Assembly (NCBI GenBank): GCA_030765055.1
Contig: CM060954.1
Coordinates: 107,260,645-107,324,644, forward strand
Reading direction: 5' to 3'
Source: Mantis religiosa
Taxonomy: Eukaryota > Arthropoda > Insecta > Mantodea > Mantidae
Length of the DNA: 64,000 nt
The translations under genes were made by a program, and so were the position numbers. Shown here in pieces: positions 52,507 to 63,684 of the stretch. Position 1 is the stretch's first letter, and the number at the start of each line of letters is the position of its first letter. Under the pieces are notes generated by a model that saw only the letters and a list, made by a program, of their open reading frames with translations, did no database searches and was not told where the DNA came from.

Positions 52507-54640
52507 AAATGACAAAATAAAGAATCAAATAACAGATGTCACAGTACACAGAGGAAGCGATATTTACTCAGATGACTATCTAGTTGAGAACTATCTCATT
52601 ATGGACTAGGTGGAAAAGAAGGAACAACATAAGAGCAGAAATACCAGAAGAGGTTTAAGTTAATTGATGGAAATTAACCAGAAGAGGTGTTCAAGATTTA
52701 CTTACTTCAACACGAGAGTGTCAAAATACTTTATCAAAAAGAAATATTTAATAAAGACAACAACAAAAGAAAGCATAGAAAAGGAATGCACTACCGAAAG
52801 ATTGTACTATAAAAGCAGCACACAATGCAATGGGAGAAAGCTTGGAAAACAAAGGATTAAGAGTATGGAATGAGCAGATAGAGGCAGCAATAAAGGAAAA
52901 GAAAATCGCATACATGACATTTTTACAGAGAAATGCGGAAGAAAATGAAATAATTTATAAAGAGAAATGGAACTATGCTAAGCATAGCATTTCTTTGGAG
53001 AAATTTATATCAACTATAGAACATGAGTACATGAGTACATGGAGCTCAAACATTTGCTTATAAAATGGAGAGACAGCTTAGTCAGAAAGAGATATCGTAA
53101 GAATAAATGTAAGCAAATTTGGACACAATACTACAAGCGCCTGCTCTATTGCGAAGAACATACACAAGAAGATAGACTGCCAATATATAATTCAACAGTA
53201 CAAACAGCTTTGAAAAGCATGAAAAATAGAAAAGCAACTGGCTCACATGGTATAAATGTTAAATTATTGAAATACTCTGGTCTAATGTGCCAACTAAGAC
53301 TCCTGCATTTATATAACGAGTGTTGGAAAAGTTATAGGATTCCTGAATCATGGAAAATAGCTGAAGTGATACCCATTTTTAAAAAAGGGCAAGGAAATGA
53401 CCCTAATAGCTATAGAGGTATAAGTCTGTTAAACATAGTTTACAAGCTGTATGCTAAAATTGTAAATAATCATTTAAAGCCAATAACAGAAGTGATTTTA
53501 GAAGAGGAACAATCAGGTTTTAGAACAGGATGATCTACTAGTGATAATGTTTTTAGTATAAAGAGAATTTTAGAAAAAAGATTAGAAGTCAACTTAGAAC
53601 CTACATTTTTAGACTTTGGAAAAGCATTTGATTCGATAAATAGAAATAGATTATGAAACATAATGGACAAAAGGGGATATCCCCTGCATTTAGTAGAAAT
53701 AATTGAAAGCTTATATAGAGATACAAACATTGTCGTAAATACAGCGCATATAAAATCAGAAGAAATAAAAGTAAATCAAGGAGTAAGACAGGGATGTAGC
53801 CTTCCTCCCACACTATTTAATATATACTTGGACGATTTGATAAAAACTTGGAAAAAGCAAGCGGATGAAGGAATACAACTAAATAGAAATAAAAACTTAA
53901 ATGTGGATACTCTATGCTGATGATGTAGCTATAATACAAGAAAATGAAGAAAGCCTTCAATGTTCCATGTATAAAATGTATTTACTGGGGAAAGAATACA
54001 ATCTAAGTATATATCCACAAAGAAAATAAAAATAATGGCACATTGAGGAAAATATCCTGTAAGATAAAAAATAAGCATTGAAAATAAATGCCTGGAATAG
54101 CTTTCTAATTTCAGCTATTTGAGCTGTGATGTAAGCTTTGATTTAGATAAAGACATAGAAAACAAAAACAAATTTCAGCAGATATGTGGAACTATAACAA
54201 GAACATTGAAAAGCAAGGAAAGAAAGTTAAAATTTTATAAAATGATGGCAGTTCCAGTGCTCATGTATGGAAGTGAGTCCTAGATATTAAAAGAAAGAGA
54301 TAAAAGTAAGATACAGGCAGCAGAAATAAGGTTCTTAAGAAGAGTCAAACAATGTACTAGACGAGATCTAATAAGAAATGAAACTATTCAAGAGGAACTA
54401 GGCGTATATAAATTACAGAACAAAATAGAAGAAAATATACAGATCTGGAAAGTAAACATGAATAGAATGGATGAAGAAAGAGTACCGGTTTTAATAAGAT
54501 ACAATCCTCGTAGAAGAAGAGATGTAGGATGCCCTAGAAAAAGATGGGAATAGTTGATGGAATGCAAAGACAGAACAGACAGAAATGCCTAATCCCTGAA
54601 GTGAAGAAGATCTGTCCTTGGCAATGTTTTCTTCCACAGC
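52507..54640 (+). pseudogene. RTE-like LINE, reverse transcriptase and C-terminal part
   Basis: The frame resumes from the endonuclease (RGSDIYSDDYLVENYL). The RT begins near 53200 with SMKNRKATGSHGINVKLLKY, PESWKIAEVIPIFKKG and YRGISLL. A stop follows FRTG at 53533, then FLDFGKAFDSI (motif A), VNQGVRQGCSLPPTLFNIYL (motif B, from 53770) and, after a frame change, LYADDVAII at 53910 (catalytic YADD). The C-terminus has MAVPVLMYGSES and FLRRVKQCTRRD...PRKRWE to about 54550. The element is dead through several stops and frameshifts, but its catalytic boxes remain. RTE-like is a tentative assignment. Confidence 0.8.
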
Positions 54641-54956
54641 TGGCACTAAATTATCCATGGTTATCGATGATCGGTTGATGGGTCATTTGATTAATTTGAA
54701 ATTTTGAAACATTCTGACAATAGAAAAACAGAATGACAATTGAAAGTAATGAGTCGGTAATTCAAAAACAAACATCACTTAAATTATCCTTACTTGGACA
54801 TGTTTCAGAGAACGTTTTGTCCCCACCGTCAGCAGTTATCCGACTGGTTGGATCTGTGGTTTCTTGAAGTGAGCTGGTTGTCTGTGGCGGCATCTGCTGT
54901 CTGTGAGAGAACTTCCAAAGAGAGTTTCAGGCGGCAATTCGAAATTTAAAGTATAC

Positions 54957-55164
54957 TATAAAAATTATTTGTGGTTGGTTTATTGACACTCGTCACTTAC
55001 TTTTTCATATATTTATGAGAGACTAGTTTCAAAGGCCCTGGCCTCCATTTTCAATCTCTTTCCAACTTGAAAATGGAGGCCAGGGCCTTTGAAACTAGTC
55101 TCTCATAAATATATGAAAAAGTAAGTGACGAGTGTCAATAAACCAACCACAAATAATTTTTATA
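54957..55164. repeat. Perfect 98-bp inverted repeat with 12-base loop
   Basis: Left arm 54957-55054 and right arm 55067-55164 are exact reverse complements by base-by-base reading. The loop is TCTCTTTCCAAC. The arm includes GTCACTTACTTTTTCATA and GAGAGACTAGTTTCAAAGG, the Penelope-associated sequence seen in diverged form at 13.1-13.4, 62.3 and 63.7 kb. Confidence 0.95.
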
Positions 55165-55229
55165 TTAATTTTGACGTCACTGTTACTAAATTCCTCCAAA
55201 CACACATTAAAGTATACTGTTTGTTTTTT

Positions 55230-55517
55230 ATAACCAAAATCAACTGCTCAGATTGCAATAAGTTCTACGTAGGAAAAACCAAAAGAAGTTTACATATTAG
55301 GTTACAGGAACATATGAGATGCATGAAATACACACAAATAGACAAATCAGCAATAGCTCACCATTTCTGGTCTACCAATCATGAAATTGTACCAAATATA
55401 AAACTATTAAAATCAGCCAGTAATGCAGCCGAGCTCGATGTTTGGGAAAAGTTACTAATTATAAAAAACAAACAGTATACTTTAAATTTCGAATTGCCGC
55501 CTGAAAACTCTCTTTAA
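55230..55517 (+). pseudogene. Penelope GIY-YIG endonuclease fragment
   Basis: Reads INCSDCNKFYVGKTKRSLHI then RLQEHMRCMKYTQIDKSAIA and HHFWSTNHE, the C-terminal half of a Penelope GIY-YIG domain, ending LNFELPPENSL and stop. The catalytic GIY segment and RT are missing. A different family from the 1.9 and 16 kb copies. Confidence 0.8.
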
Positions 55518-55837
55518 GAGTTAATCTCGCAGACAACAGATGCCGCAACAGACAACCAGCTCACTTCAAGAAATCATGAATCTAACCAGTCGGATAACTG
55601 CTGACATGGGGGCAAAACGTTCTCCGAAACATGTCCAAGTAAGGATAATTTAAGTGATGTTTGTTTTTGAATTACCGACTCATTACTTTGAAATGTTAAA
55701 TACATCACTGTTTCTAACCCTTTGCTTCAAATAATAAAATGACAATTGTTCACAGCTGTATCTTGGCTTCCTAATGAGGGGAAGAAGTGACCACTCATAC
55801 TCAAAATAGCAACTGCAGTGGCAAAATATTTGAACAA

Positions 55838-56045
55838 GAAAACCAGCATCACAATTAAGCATGCTCCTCTCAGAGGAAATGGCTAAAGCCTCCTTAACTC
55901 TCCACTCCCAGTAACGGCTGCATTTTATCAGGATGGTGTCTCCCGAAAGCTGGCTCTATGGCAAAATACAGCAGTTACTGTAGCAGAGAGTTAAGGAGGC
56001 TTTAGCTCTCTGAGAGGAGCATGCTTAATTGTGATGCTGGTTTTC
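55838..56045. repeat. Foldback repeat, ~90-bp arms
   Basis: GAAAACCAGCATCACAATTA begins the left arm and its inverse ends the right arm at 56045. The arms continue through GCATGCTCCTCTCAGAG and TAAAGCCTCCTTAACTCTC with several mismatches. The loop, near 55935-55950, includes GGATGGTGTCTCCC. Origin unknown. Confidence 0.75.
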
Positions 56046-57185
56046 AGTTCAGTTGCTTTTGGAAACCTACCTTAAAAATGGAAATCAATCGGCTCAAGAA
56101 GCACAGATTTATACAGCTTGAATGTCAAATTAAGTGGTCATGTTTCTATGACCTAACTTGTTTTCTACACTCACGCCATCTCCTGACCCGGTATTTAATT
56201 TACTGCAGTCTTTTGTTCAGAGATGCAAGTATTGGTAGTGTTTTGTCATTACTGATTTTTTTGTTATCTGAATTTAGTGTTTAATAACAGTTTTTATTAA
56301 TTAATATTCCCATGATGGGAGAAATGTATGCTCCGGAAATGTCAATTTCCTATTGTCTTTTCACCTGACTTGTATACCGAGAAATCTTGAATATATTTGT
56401 CATCAGGAAAGCTTCAAGTCTAATTTTATTCTGACAATCACTTATGAGAGTCCCACTATTTTTCAGTAAACTCTTACAAGCTCGTACACTGCAATACTGA
56501 AGCAGTTGAGTATTAGGAATGGGTATGAGTACAGTGGAGTCTTGCTAATCTGAGGTAATAGGTCTAGGGTACTGTATATTTGGAATAACTCAAAAAGACA
56601 GACTGAAACTGGAAACTCAAAAAAAATATGTCTTACACCTTCAAGTGTCTCAGATTTAACATGGCTTGAAATTTGTAACTCGGATTTTCAAGACTCTGCT
56701 ATAGGGAAGAATCAATCTTGTTATAAATAAAGCTATTCCACATATTTTAATCAATAAATATCACAAATTAGCAGATATATTTTCATATAGTGTATGACTG
56801 TTTACTGCTTCAAGATTAAAACTATGCTAGACACTCAGCCTGAAGCAATTTTCATTCACAAACCTGGTGTAAATGTAATGCACACAACTACTGAAATCTT
56901 TGCAATGTTAGACACTTATACACCTTCAATTGACAATTAAGAAGTTTGACATTGAACTTTTGGGACAATCTTGTTAGTTGTAGCAGTTTTAAGGTACCCT
57001 AAGTGCTCATCATGGTGAATGGATGTAACATCACATATTCAGGTAGCCTACCTTTTAACCATTGAAAATGAAGAAAAAAAATTCTTAAATGTCAAATTTA
57101 ATTTCTTTTGAATGTCTGCTGTGTAAACCCTTTAAAATGAAATATATTATCACAGCTCTCATTTCAGTCTTTTCCATTTTAAAAA
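56046..57185. other. AT-rich sequence without recognised gene
   Basis: A possible degenerate hammerhead core followed by GGAAATGTC occurs at 56313-56345. Otherwise nothing supported. Confidence 0.35.
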
Positions 57186-57290
57186 TGTTAACGCTGAATT
57201 TTTCAGGTTGTATCTATCTATCCAAAACCTTAGCCTACATAAGGCTAGTGAGAAGAAATGATTAATTTCCATCAATTAACTTAAATGTTA
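57186..57290 (+). repeat. SINE tail fragment
   Basis: GCTGAATTTTTCAGGTTG...CCTTAGCCTACATAAGGCTAGTG and GATTAATTTCCATCAATTAAC match the 3' part of the 11.6 and 13.5 kb SINE units. The tRNA head is absent. Confidence 0.6.
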
Positions 57291-57437
57291 ATACTATAAT
57301 CTTAGCAAAAGTTAAAGGTATATGGAGGTGGGCCGTACTGCAGACTCCAGCCAATCCTAAGCTTGCCCCGCCTAGCAGCGCTGCCAAATATGGTACATGC
57401 ATCTCGCGTGCCTGAACTGAGAACATTATATTAATTA

Positions 57438-57895
57438 TGCTCGGATAAATGCTTGAAAAATGACATATGCCAATCTTATAATAAGAAAGAATTTTATTTT
57501 CTGATCATGACTGTACAAAAATCCTGTCTCTACAATACTTAGAACACGAGCAATACACATTTTATCTTTCACATGTTATGGTTAAATGTTACGGATAAAT
57601 ATTTGAATATTATAGATGCCAATCTTGTAATAAGAAAAAATGTTATTTTCTAATCATGACCGTACAAAAATCCTGTCTCTACGATACTTAGAACACAAGC
57701 AATGCACGTTTTATCTTCACTTGTTCTGGTTAAATGTTACGGATAAATATGAGAAAATTACAGATGCCAATCTTATAACAAGAAAGAATTTTACTTTCTG
57801 ATCATGACCGTACAAAAATCCTGTCTCTACGATACTTATAATGTGAGCGATGCAGTTTTAATCTTCACATGCTTATGGTTACACCCAACATCCAT
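57438..57895 (+). repeat. Tandem repeat, three ~149-bp units
   Basis: Units start near 57441, 57591 and 57739 with CGGATAAAT and contain GATGCCAATCTT, GATCATGACCGTACAAAAATC and CCTGTCTCTACGATACTTA. Units are ~85-90 percent alike by eye. The array looks like a short satellite or the residue of a tandemly repeated element. Confidence 0.85.
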
Positions 57896-59900
57896 TCATC
57901 ACAGATAAGCCCGAAAAACACCACCATTCTTTCCACATAGCATTTATTTCAAGCATAAATAAATAATGCACCTACTATTAAAACAGAAGTCACGCATTTT
58001 GAAACAATTCATTTTCAGTTCATTTTCAGAGAAGAGGTGTCGTTTTGTTGAAGTGAATGGCATCATTAAGTCATGTGTTGAACTTGAGCTGAAATATTCT
58101 TAATATTACATTAAATTATTATTATACACATATCTTTTTTTCAGTGTTTGTGATCCGAGTGCATGAACATCTCCGTCGAAGCTGGAACAAGTGATTTTTC
58201 AATCAACAAACGTGAAGTAATCCATTCTCAGGGCAGAAAAATTACACATAAAAAAAGTTTTTACGAAAGCTCTCCAATCCAGGATATAGAGCAACTGCAG
58301 ATTTTTCAAAATCCTAGCAATCAAATCTGTAACCTTGGGGTGTAGGTAGTGTGCACACAGTGTCACGAATTTGTCGTGAAGCAACTTCATCCTTAGAAAA
58401 AGAGAGCGTACCTATGTTTCAATCTCTGGGAAAGATCTTAATGTTTTAGGAATATTTCATGTGTTGTTTAATTACGAGAAGAATAGCCAAAACCTTTGCT
58501 GGCAGCTAAAACTGCTCTTATGTACATGGAACCTCTGCAGGTGCACATGTTACGCTTGGCAACAGTGCTCCGCTTGAGCATTGGCCAGCATTTATATGCC
58601 TTTATTTTTTGTGAGCGGTATAGTTTGAACAATTAACAAATGACTGCACTTATGCATCAATATTTGAAACTAGCAAACTAGCACAGTAATTTGATCATGT
58701 TTAAAACAAAAATTCAGGCCAACAGCTCTAATTTATAATTAAAATGAACTAGAATAGTTCACAGAAACTTCCTATCAAAGACAAATTTCAAAATTCATGA
58801 ATCAGAATGCTTTTGGCCTCTGCCTTAATGATACGGAGATACCCCAGACATTAACATACACAAAAGAATGTTGTAGTGGTAAGTAAACAATTAGAATGGA
58901 GAGGCTATTTAAAATCCAGTTGTGCTTCTGAAGGGATACTTCTATTCAATCATCAGTACAATAATTCTCATCACCAAAAGTTATTGCAAATGGTATATGG
59001 TAATTATTTTCCACATTAGCTAACCTAATAAAACATAAGCGTTTATTCACTTTAAAAATGTAATAGTATAACAATTTATTTTTAACATATATATTTTATT
59101 TCAACTTTGTTGCCACTGACACTACACATAAAATGAAGAATTCATCTGTCAATCAACAAAATTAATACATGCATATGTTGAGCTGCAAGTTAAAGCTCAA
59201 TTAAATAATGTCAAATGAAATAAGTACTCTTGAATAAAGTAGTAGTTATAGCACTGACACTAGATAATTATGGTATAAATTTGGTAAAGTCAAAACTATG
59301 GTATACAGCTGTTATTACGACTTGTTCAAGGATCCCAATAAAGAAACTACAAGAGTAAAACAATGAGTCAAACTGGACATGTATAGAGGTCTGTAAGCAT
59401 GTGCAACAGCTGGTTTATAGTGCAATGTAAACAAACCAGAGCAATGTTCTGGCAGAGGTAAGTGATAGTAAAGGGAAGAAAGATGCAAAAGAGTAAGATT
59501 AGTACAATTGTGAGTAGGGTATTCAAGGAAGCAATTACAAAAGAAAGTGGAAGCCTTCAGGCTGCCCCATTTTCCAGTTTTCAGGCCAAAGAATCGAATG
59601 GCGTAAAGCTGGGCCTAACTTTTTGTGAACACATCTAACACCTCTTGGCTAGGGTGCAGGGAGCAATTGCTTCACTGTACCCTATGCAGAAATCCAATGC
59701 AACGCCTGTTCTCATGAAGTTGCACCTCTTTGAGCACTCATAGTCCCCTTCATGTTGTAGGTCTGTGAGATCTAGGTAACAGCCACAGAAGCTGGCTGCT
59801 ATGGCTATAATTGGGCACAGAGTAGAGAACTCCAGTCTATCTTTTCCATACGAGCAGGATGAAATTAGGCACCAGCTGCAACATTCTACCATGATTATTA
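57896..59900. other. AT-rich sequence, no supported gene
   Basis: A short plus frame at 58163-58345 (VIHSQGRKITHKK) vaguely recalls the N-terminus of a transposon protein but is too short to assign. The remainder is unassigned. Confidence 0.35.
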
Positions 59901-59904
59901 TCCT

Positions 59905-60165
59905 GCTGCTCAAATGGTTACCCTGGCTTTATCTTTGTTAATAGAAACCTCTCAGATAACACACTGATTACTCCACATGGCCATAACATCTATATGTCAC
60001 TTGGGATTCCTGTGCATTCCATTGGCTGAAGTGATGCATTCATTGGTGCTTAGCGCACATCCGAGAGGCGTGCCACTACCCCTCTCACTCTTACGAGAAT
60101 AATCAGTGCACTATCTGAGAGGTTTCTATTAACAAAGATAAAGCCATGGTAACGTTTGAGCTGCA
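59905..60165. repeat. Foldback MITE-like element, ~60-bp terminal inverted repeats
   Basis: The left end GGTTACCCTGGCTTTATC continues through TTTGTTAATAGAAACCTCTC to ACTGATTA, and the right end is its inverse with four or five differences. The interior of ~140 bp is GC-richer. Length and structure fit a MITE, but no clear target duplication was found. Confidence 0.65.
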
Positions 60166-61533
60166 CAATAATACCACAAAATATCCTGGTTAGGTCACTT
60201 GGGGCTTACAACCCCATAATATGCTAGATTAAACAATATCGAGTCCTCACATGGCTTGTGAACACATGAGGTAACACCAGAGCAACTCCATGCATCAGCA
60301 AAAGCTGAAGTTAAGAGCCCCAAGCAATCAAAATTAAAATTCATAACCACTCCCATCAGAGTGCAATGGATCTTTTATCTTGTACACAGATCCAGAGGAT
60401 CAACATACTACCTCACAAACCTCTTCCCTTTAAAAATCAATAACCTTAACTAAAAATTCCTGAAATAAAAATATATCTGTGGTTAAAACCTGTTGATGGT
60501 TGTTGCTGCATTTGAAGCAGTTGCACTTTTCTCCTGTACTTGAAGTGAAATAGGTTGGTATATGTAGCAGTGCTTATAGCAAATCCAAATGGAACATTGA
60601 AGGGGCTAATCATCAAAATGGAGGTAATCAATCACCTTCATAAAGAATAAACGTGAACTCAATCACCATGATGGCCAAAATGGAAATACCCTACAACCTG
60701 ATAAAAAAATAAATGCATAGTAGAGCTTAACCATTTAATGAGTAGATCTGCAGCCAAGATTTTCACCATTGTATATGGAAAACAGAAGCCTTTCATTAAG
60801 TAAATTATGATCACACATTTGGCTCTGTGAAAACTATAGTGACAAATAACATGTAGCCTCCTGAGTTAATGGAAAACACTTGTATAAACTTTTGCCCAGA
60901 GGGATAAAATCTCTTGAAAGTAGAGCAGACAATTTACATACCCTGTACCTTTCCTATAATTATTAAATATCTGATATCAAAATATATTATAACTGATATC
61001 AAAATAATGTCTTATTCTTGTTAAAAGTAAACTGCAATCTATCCAAACTTCTTCAAGATCACTTTGCTACTTTGTTACCATGCCTTGTTACCATTGTTTG
61101 TATAATATTTGGAAATTTGTTAAGTTCATTTTCAAACCTTTGAATTTTTCAATTTGGCCTAATCCTTGATCCAAATTCAGAAATAAATTAAATATTACTT
61201 GAAAAATGTGTGGCTTCTCATATAAACATAGTACTGCAAAATTTAAAATACTTACAGAGGACACATTACTCTAAGATTATACAATATCACAGATTTTATT
61301 AGCTTATTTTCATATTAAGGATATTTTGAAACCCTTACAATGAATCACAGGACATCAAATTATCTGACAGCTCTTACAAATTACAGCCATTATTATAGAG
61401 CCAATTGATTACCCTATAATCTGTACACATTCGTAAAAAAATATTCTCCAGCTTAATCTTTAAAACTGTTAAAATGGATTGGTTTATCAAGCTTAGTTAC
61501 TGTGTAAAAAGTCACCATCATTTCATCACAATA
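60166..61533. other. AT-rich sequence, no supported gene
   Basis: No element or exon recognised until the exon candidate at 61534. Confidence 0.4.
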
Positions 61534-61672
61534 TTAGCGAAATGAATTATCAAGGTAGTGTCGATGACAGTGGTCACTTCCTGCCATTGCACTGTTACGA
61601 CAAGGTTGCCCATTCCGACAAGTAGCTTGACACATAGCTCGAGGAGTATTGGATCTTGCAGTTGGTGTACCA
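61534..61672 (-). CDS. Possible terminal exon with a short Cys/His motif
   Basis: On the minus strand a strong acceptor (CTCTTCTCTTTCAG) at 61673 is followed by a frame reading GTPTARSNTPRAMCQATCRN and GQPCRN...GSDHCHRHY, ending in TAA at 61534. The pattern C-x-A-T...G-x-P-C-x-N...GS-x-x-C-x-x-H resembles a small zinc-binding motif found at the ends of diverse proteins. Balanced codon use and the clean acceptor suggest a host gene whose earlier exons lie further right. The protein is not identified, and chance cannot be excluded for 45 codons. Confidence 0.45.
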
Positions 61673-61680
61673 CTGAAAGA

Positions 61681-62180
61681 GAAGAGGGTATCAGTTTCAG
61701 GTAAGACTACATTGTAAATTCCTGTTTACTTCTATCATATTTAAAGTTAGTACTGTTTAGAGAACATCTGGTGATCAAGTTTATTTAGAACTCCTGCTAG
61801 TCATATTGAACTGGCTGTTACTTTGTCAAGACTGTGGTATAATCAATTTTCATAGTTCTGAGGAAGTGATATGGAATGACATACAAAGAACAAGAGACAA
61901 CCAGCACTTCAAATCATACAGCGTGAAAAAAGCTCCTGTGCACTGGCAATGAATTTCTTACATCTGCTAAAGCCATTCTATTTCTTAAGGATAAAATTTT
62001 ATTTTCTTTACTGGCAAATTGGACAAGCCTTACTATCCTCTACTAATCTGCAGTAATAATATGTCTGCTTCTTATTTGTAAGCAAGTCAAATGTGCAATA
62101 CACAGTAACTCTATAAAAGGAAAAGATACTGGTTTCGAATTAAATCTATGGATGAGTGTAATATTGTGAAACAGTTATAC
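61681..62180. other. Intron-like AT-rich sequence
   Basis: No recognised feature. Confidence 0.35.
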
Positions 62181-62370
62181 GTGACTGGAGGAATTTAGTA
62201 ACAGTGATGTCAAAATTAATTGAAAAATCTATTTGTAATTAGTTTTTTTTTTGACACTTCGTCACTTACATTTTATATTTTTGAGGGACTAGTTTTGGAA
62301 GTCATCACCTCCATTATCAAGCTCTTTCCAACTAATTAATTACCTAATTAATTTTCAATTAATTGTGAAA
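62181..62370 (+). repeat. Penelope-associated terminal sequence
   Basis: GGAGGAATTTAGTAACAGTGATGTCAAAATTAATTG is shared with 12830-12870 (plus) and 55165-55200 (minus). It is followed by the GTCACTTACATTTTATATTT...GAGGGACTAGTTTTGGAAG block also seen at 13.1 and 55.0 kb. Confidence 0.6.
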
Positions 62371-62750
62371 CAGTGTTTAAGAATACAGGATAAAGTATAG
62401 TAAGCAAAATGATGCAACTGCAAACAATATTAAAAGAAACAGGGTTAGCTAATGTATGGAGGGAGAAAGAAACTTTAGACAGAGGGTTCTGTTAAGTAAG
62501 ACAAAGAATACCAGTAACTGACGCACAGGTAATATTCAGATTTAGGGAAACAAAAACTTTAGTGTCATACAGAGACATTAAATTTGAGTGGGGAGAGAGA
62601 AATATATTCAAAGTATGTAGTAAATGAGAGAGAGAAAGAGAGGTGCGAATGATTTAAAATGAGGGTAACAAAATTAAGGGAGATATAAGAAATTGATACA
62701 CACATTTTTTCAGTTATTTCACTCGGTTATAAAATATCAAGAAATCAAAA
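62371..62750. other. Purine-rich, (GA)-rich sequence
   Basis: Several GAGAGA runs at 62588-62642. No gene. Confidence 0.4.
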
Positions 62751-62751
62751 T

Positions 62752-63205
62752 AATGTCGTGAGGCATATATGATGTGGAGAGAGAGAAAGAGATAGAAGTG
62801 GGGAGTGAAAGAGACAGATAGCATTAAAGCCACACCTACACCCATGCGCTAATGATGTGCCGAGGAGAGACGGGGTGGGGAGAGGAAGAACCAGAGGAAG
62901 GTCTGGACAATTCTTTCGCAATCGCAAGGGTCCATGATGCTTTGGGAAGTTTCGCCAGCCTTCATGAAACAGCTGAATTGTGTATAAAAGTGATGAACTA
63001 GACTAGACTAGACAGTTCAGTTTCAGGGAAGCCGTAAGGAGTGAAGGTGCAAGTCAGCAGTGTGGACCTGCGGCAGACACACTGCATATATGTGTTATGT
63101 CATTTTGCTATTGGCAGAGCTGCACAAGTATATTTCTATGGAAATAAAGAACATTTTGAATTTCTGCAAATTGGACTCTTAATTCTACGAACCCATAAAG
63201 TCACA
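62752..63205 (+). repeat. LTR-like sequence, possibly solo
   Basis: Plus strand: TATAAAAG at 62982, the CAGTTCAGTTTCAG start-site region, and AATAAAG at about 63142. The 3' end CGAACCCATAAAGTCACAAT resembles the CGAACCCACAAAGTCACAAC end of the LTR at 929-1279 (minus). No gag follows. The 5' edge is uncertain. Probably a solo LTR of a related element. Confidence 0.5.
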
Positions 63206-63680
63206 ATAAAAAAGAAGCAATTAGTGCATTAAATCGCCTTCAGTTACCAAGATAGGCAATAATAAGGGTCACAAGAAAAGTGAATTCCACAGAGACAGAA
63301 GAGGTGAATTACTAGATAAAATAAAATAAAAATAAAAAAACTGAAGATGAAAACTTCAACATACAGGAACAGAAACTTATTTAAGGGTAATGATTCAGAA
63401 ATAGGGAGCGACAAAGGAGGAAGTGGTTCTGGTGTGGAATACATAGCCATGTTGTTATATACATTCTCACCAGAAGCAACTCAAGAGGATACAGAATTGA
63501 TAAGAATTGTAGAATGAATATGGTATGTAATACAAAGAATTTTATGTGTATTGTATGAAATGTATTAGTTCTTGAAGAGGAATAAATTCATTCATAACTA
63601 GAGAAAACAATATAAAAAAGCATGGATTTGCTACCTCAATTAAATGATAGCGATTTCATTCAACCTAATTCACAAAATTA
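63206..63680. other. AT-rich, no recognised feature
   Basis: Short open frames only, none with family signatures. Confidence 0.4.
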
Positions 63681-63684
63681 TTTT

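Larger units (their letters stand above)
54755..55690. repeat. Inverted pair of Penelope tails around a hairpin
   Basis: The segment from TATACTTTAAATTTCGAATTG to the end of the tail (TTACCGACTCATT) occurs at 55486-55690 in plus and at 54760-54953 in minus orientation. The right arm also holds the GIY-YIG coding part. Each tail has a hammerhead-like core followed by GAAACATGTCCAAG. Core changes (CTGACGG on the left arm, CTGACAT on the right) suggest neither cleaves well. Confidence 0.75.
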
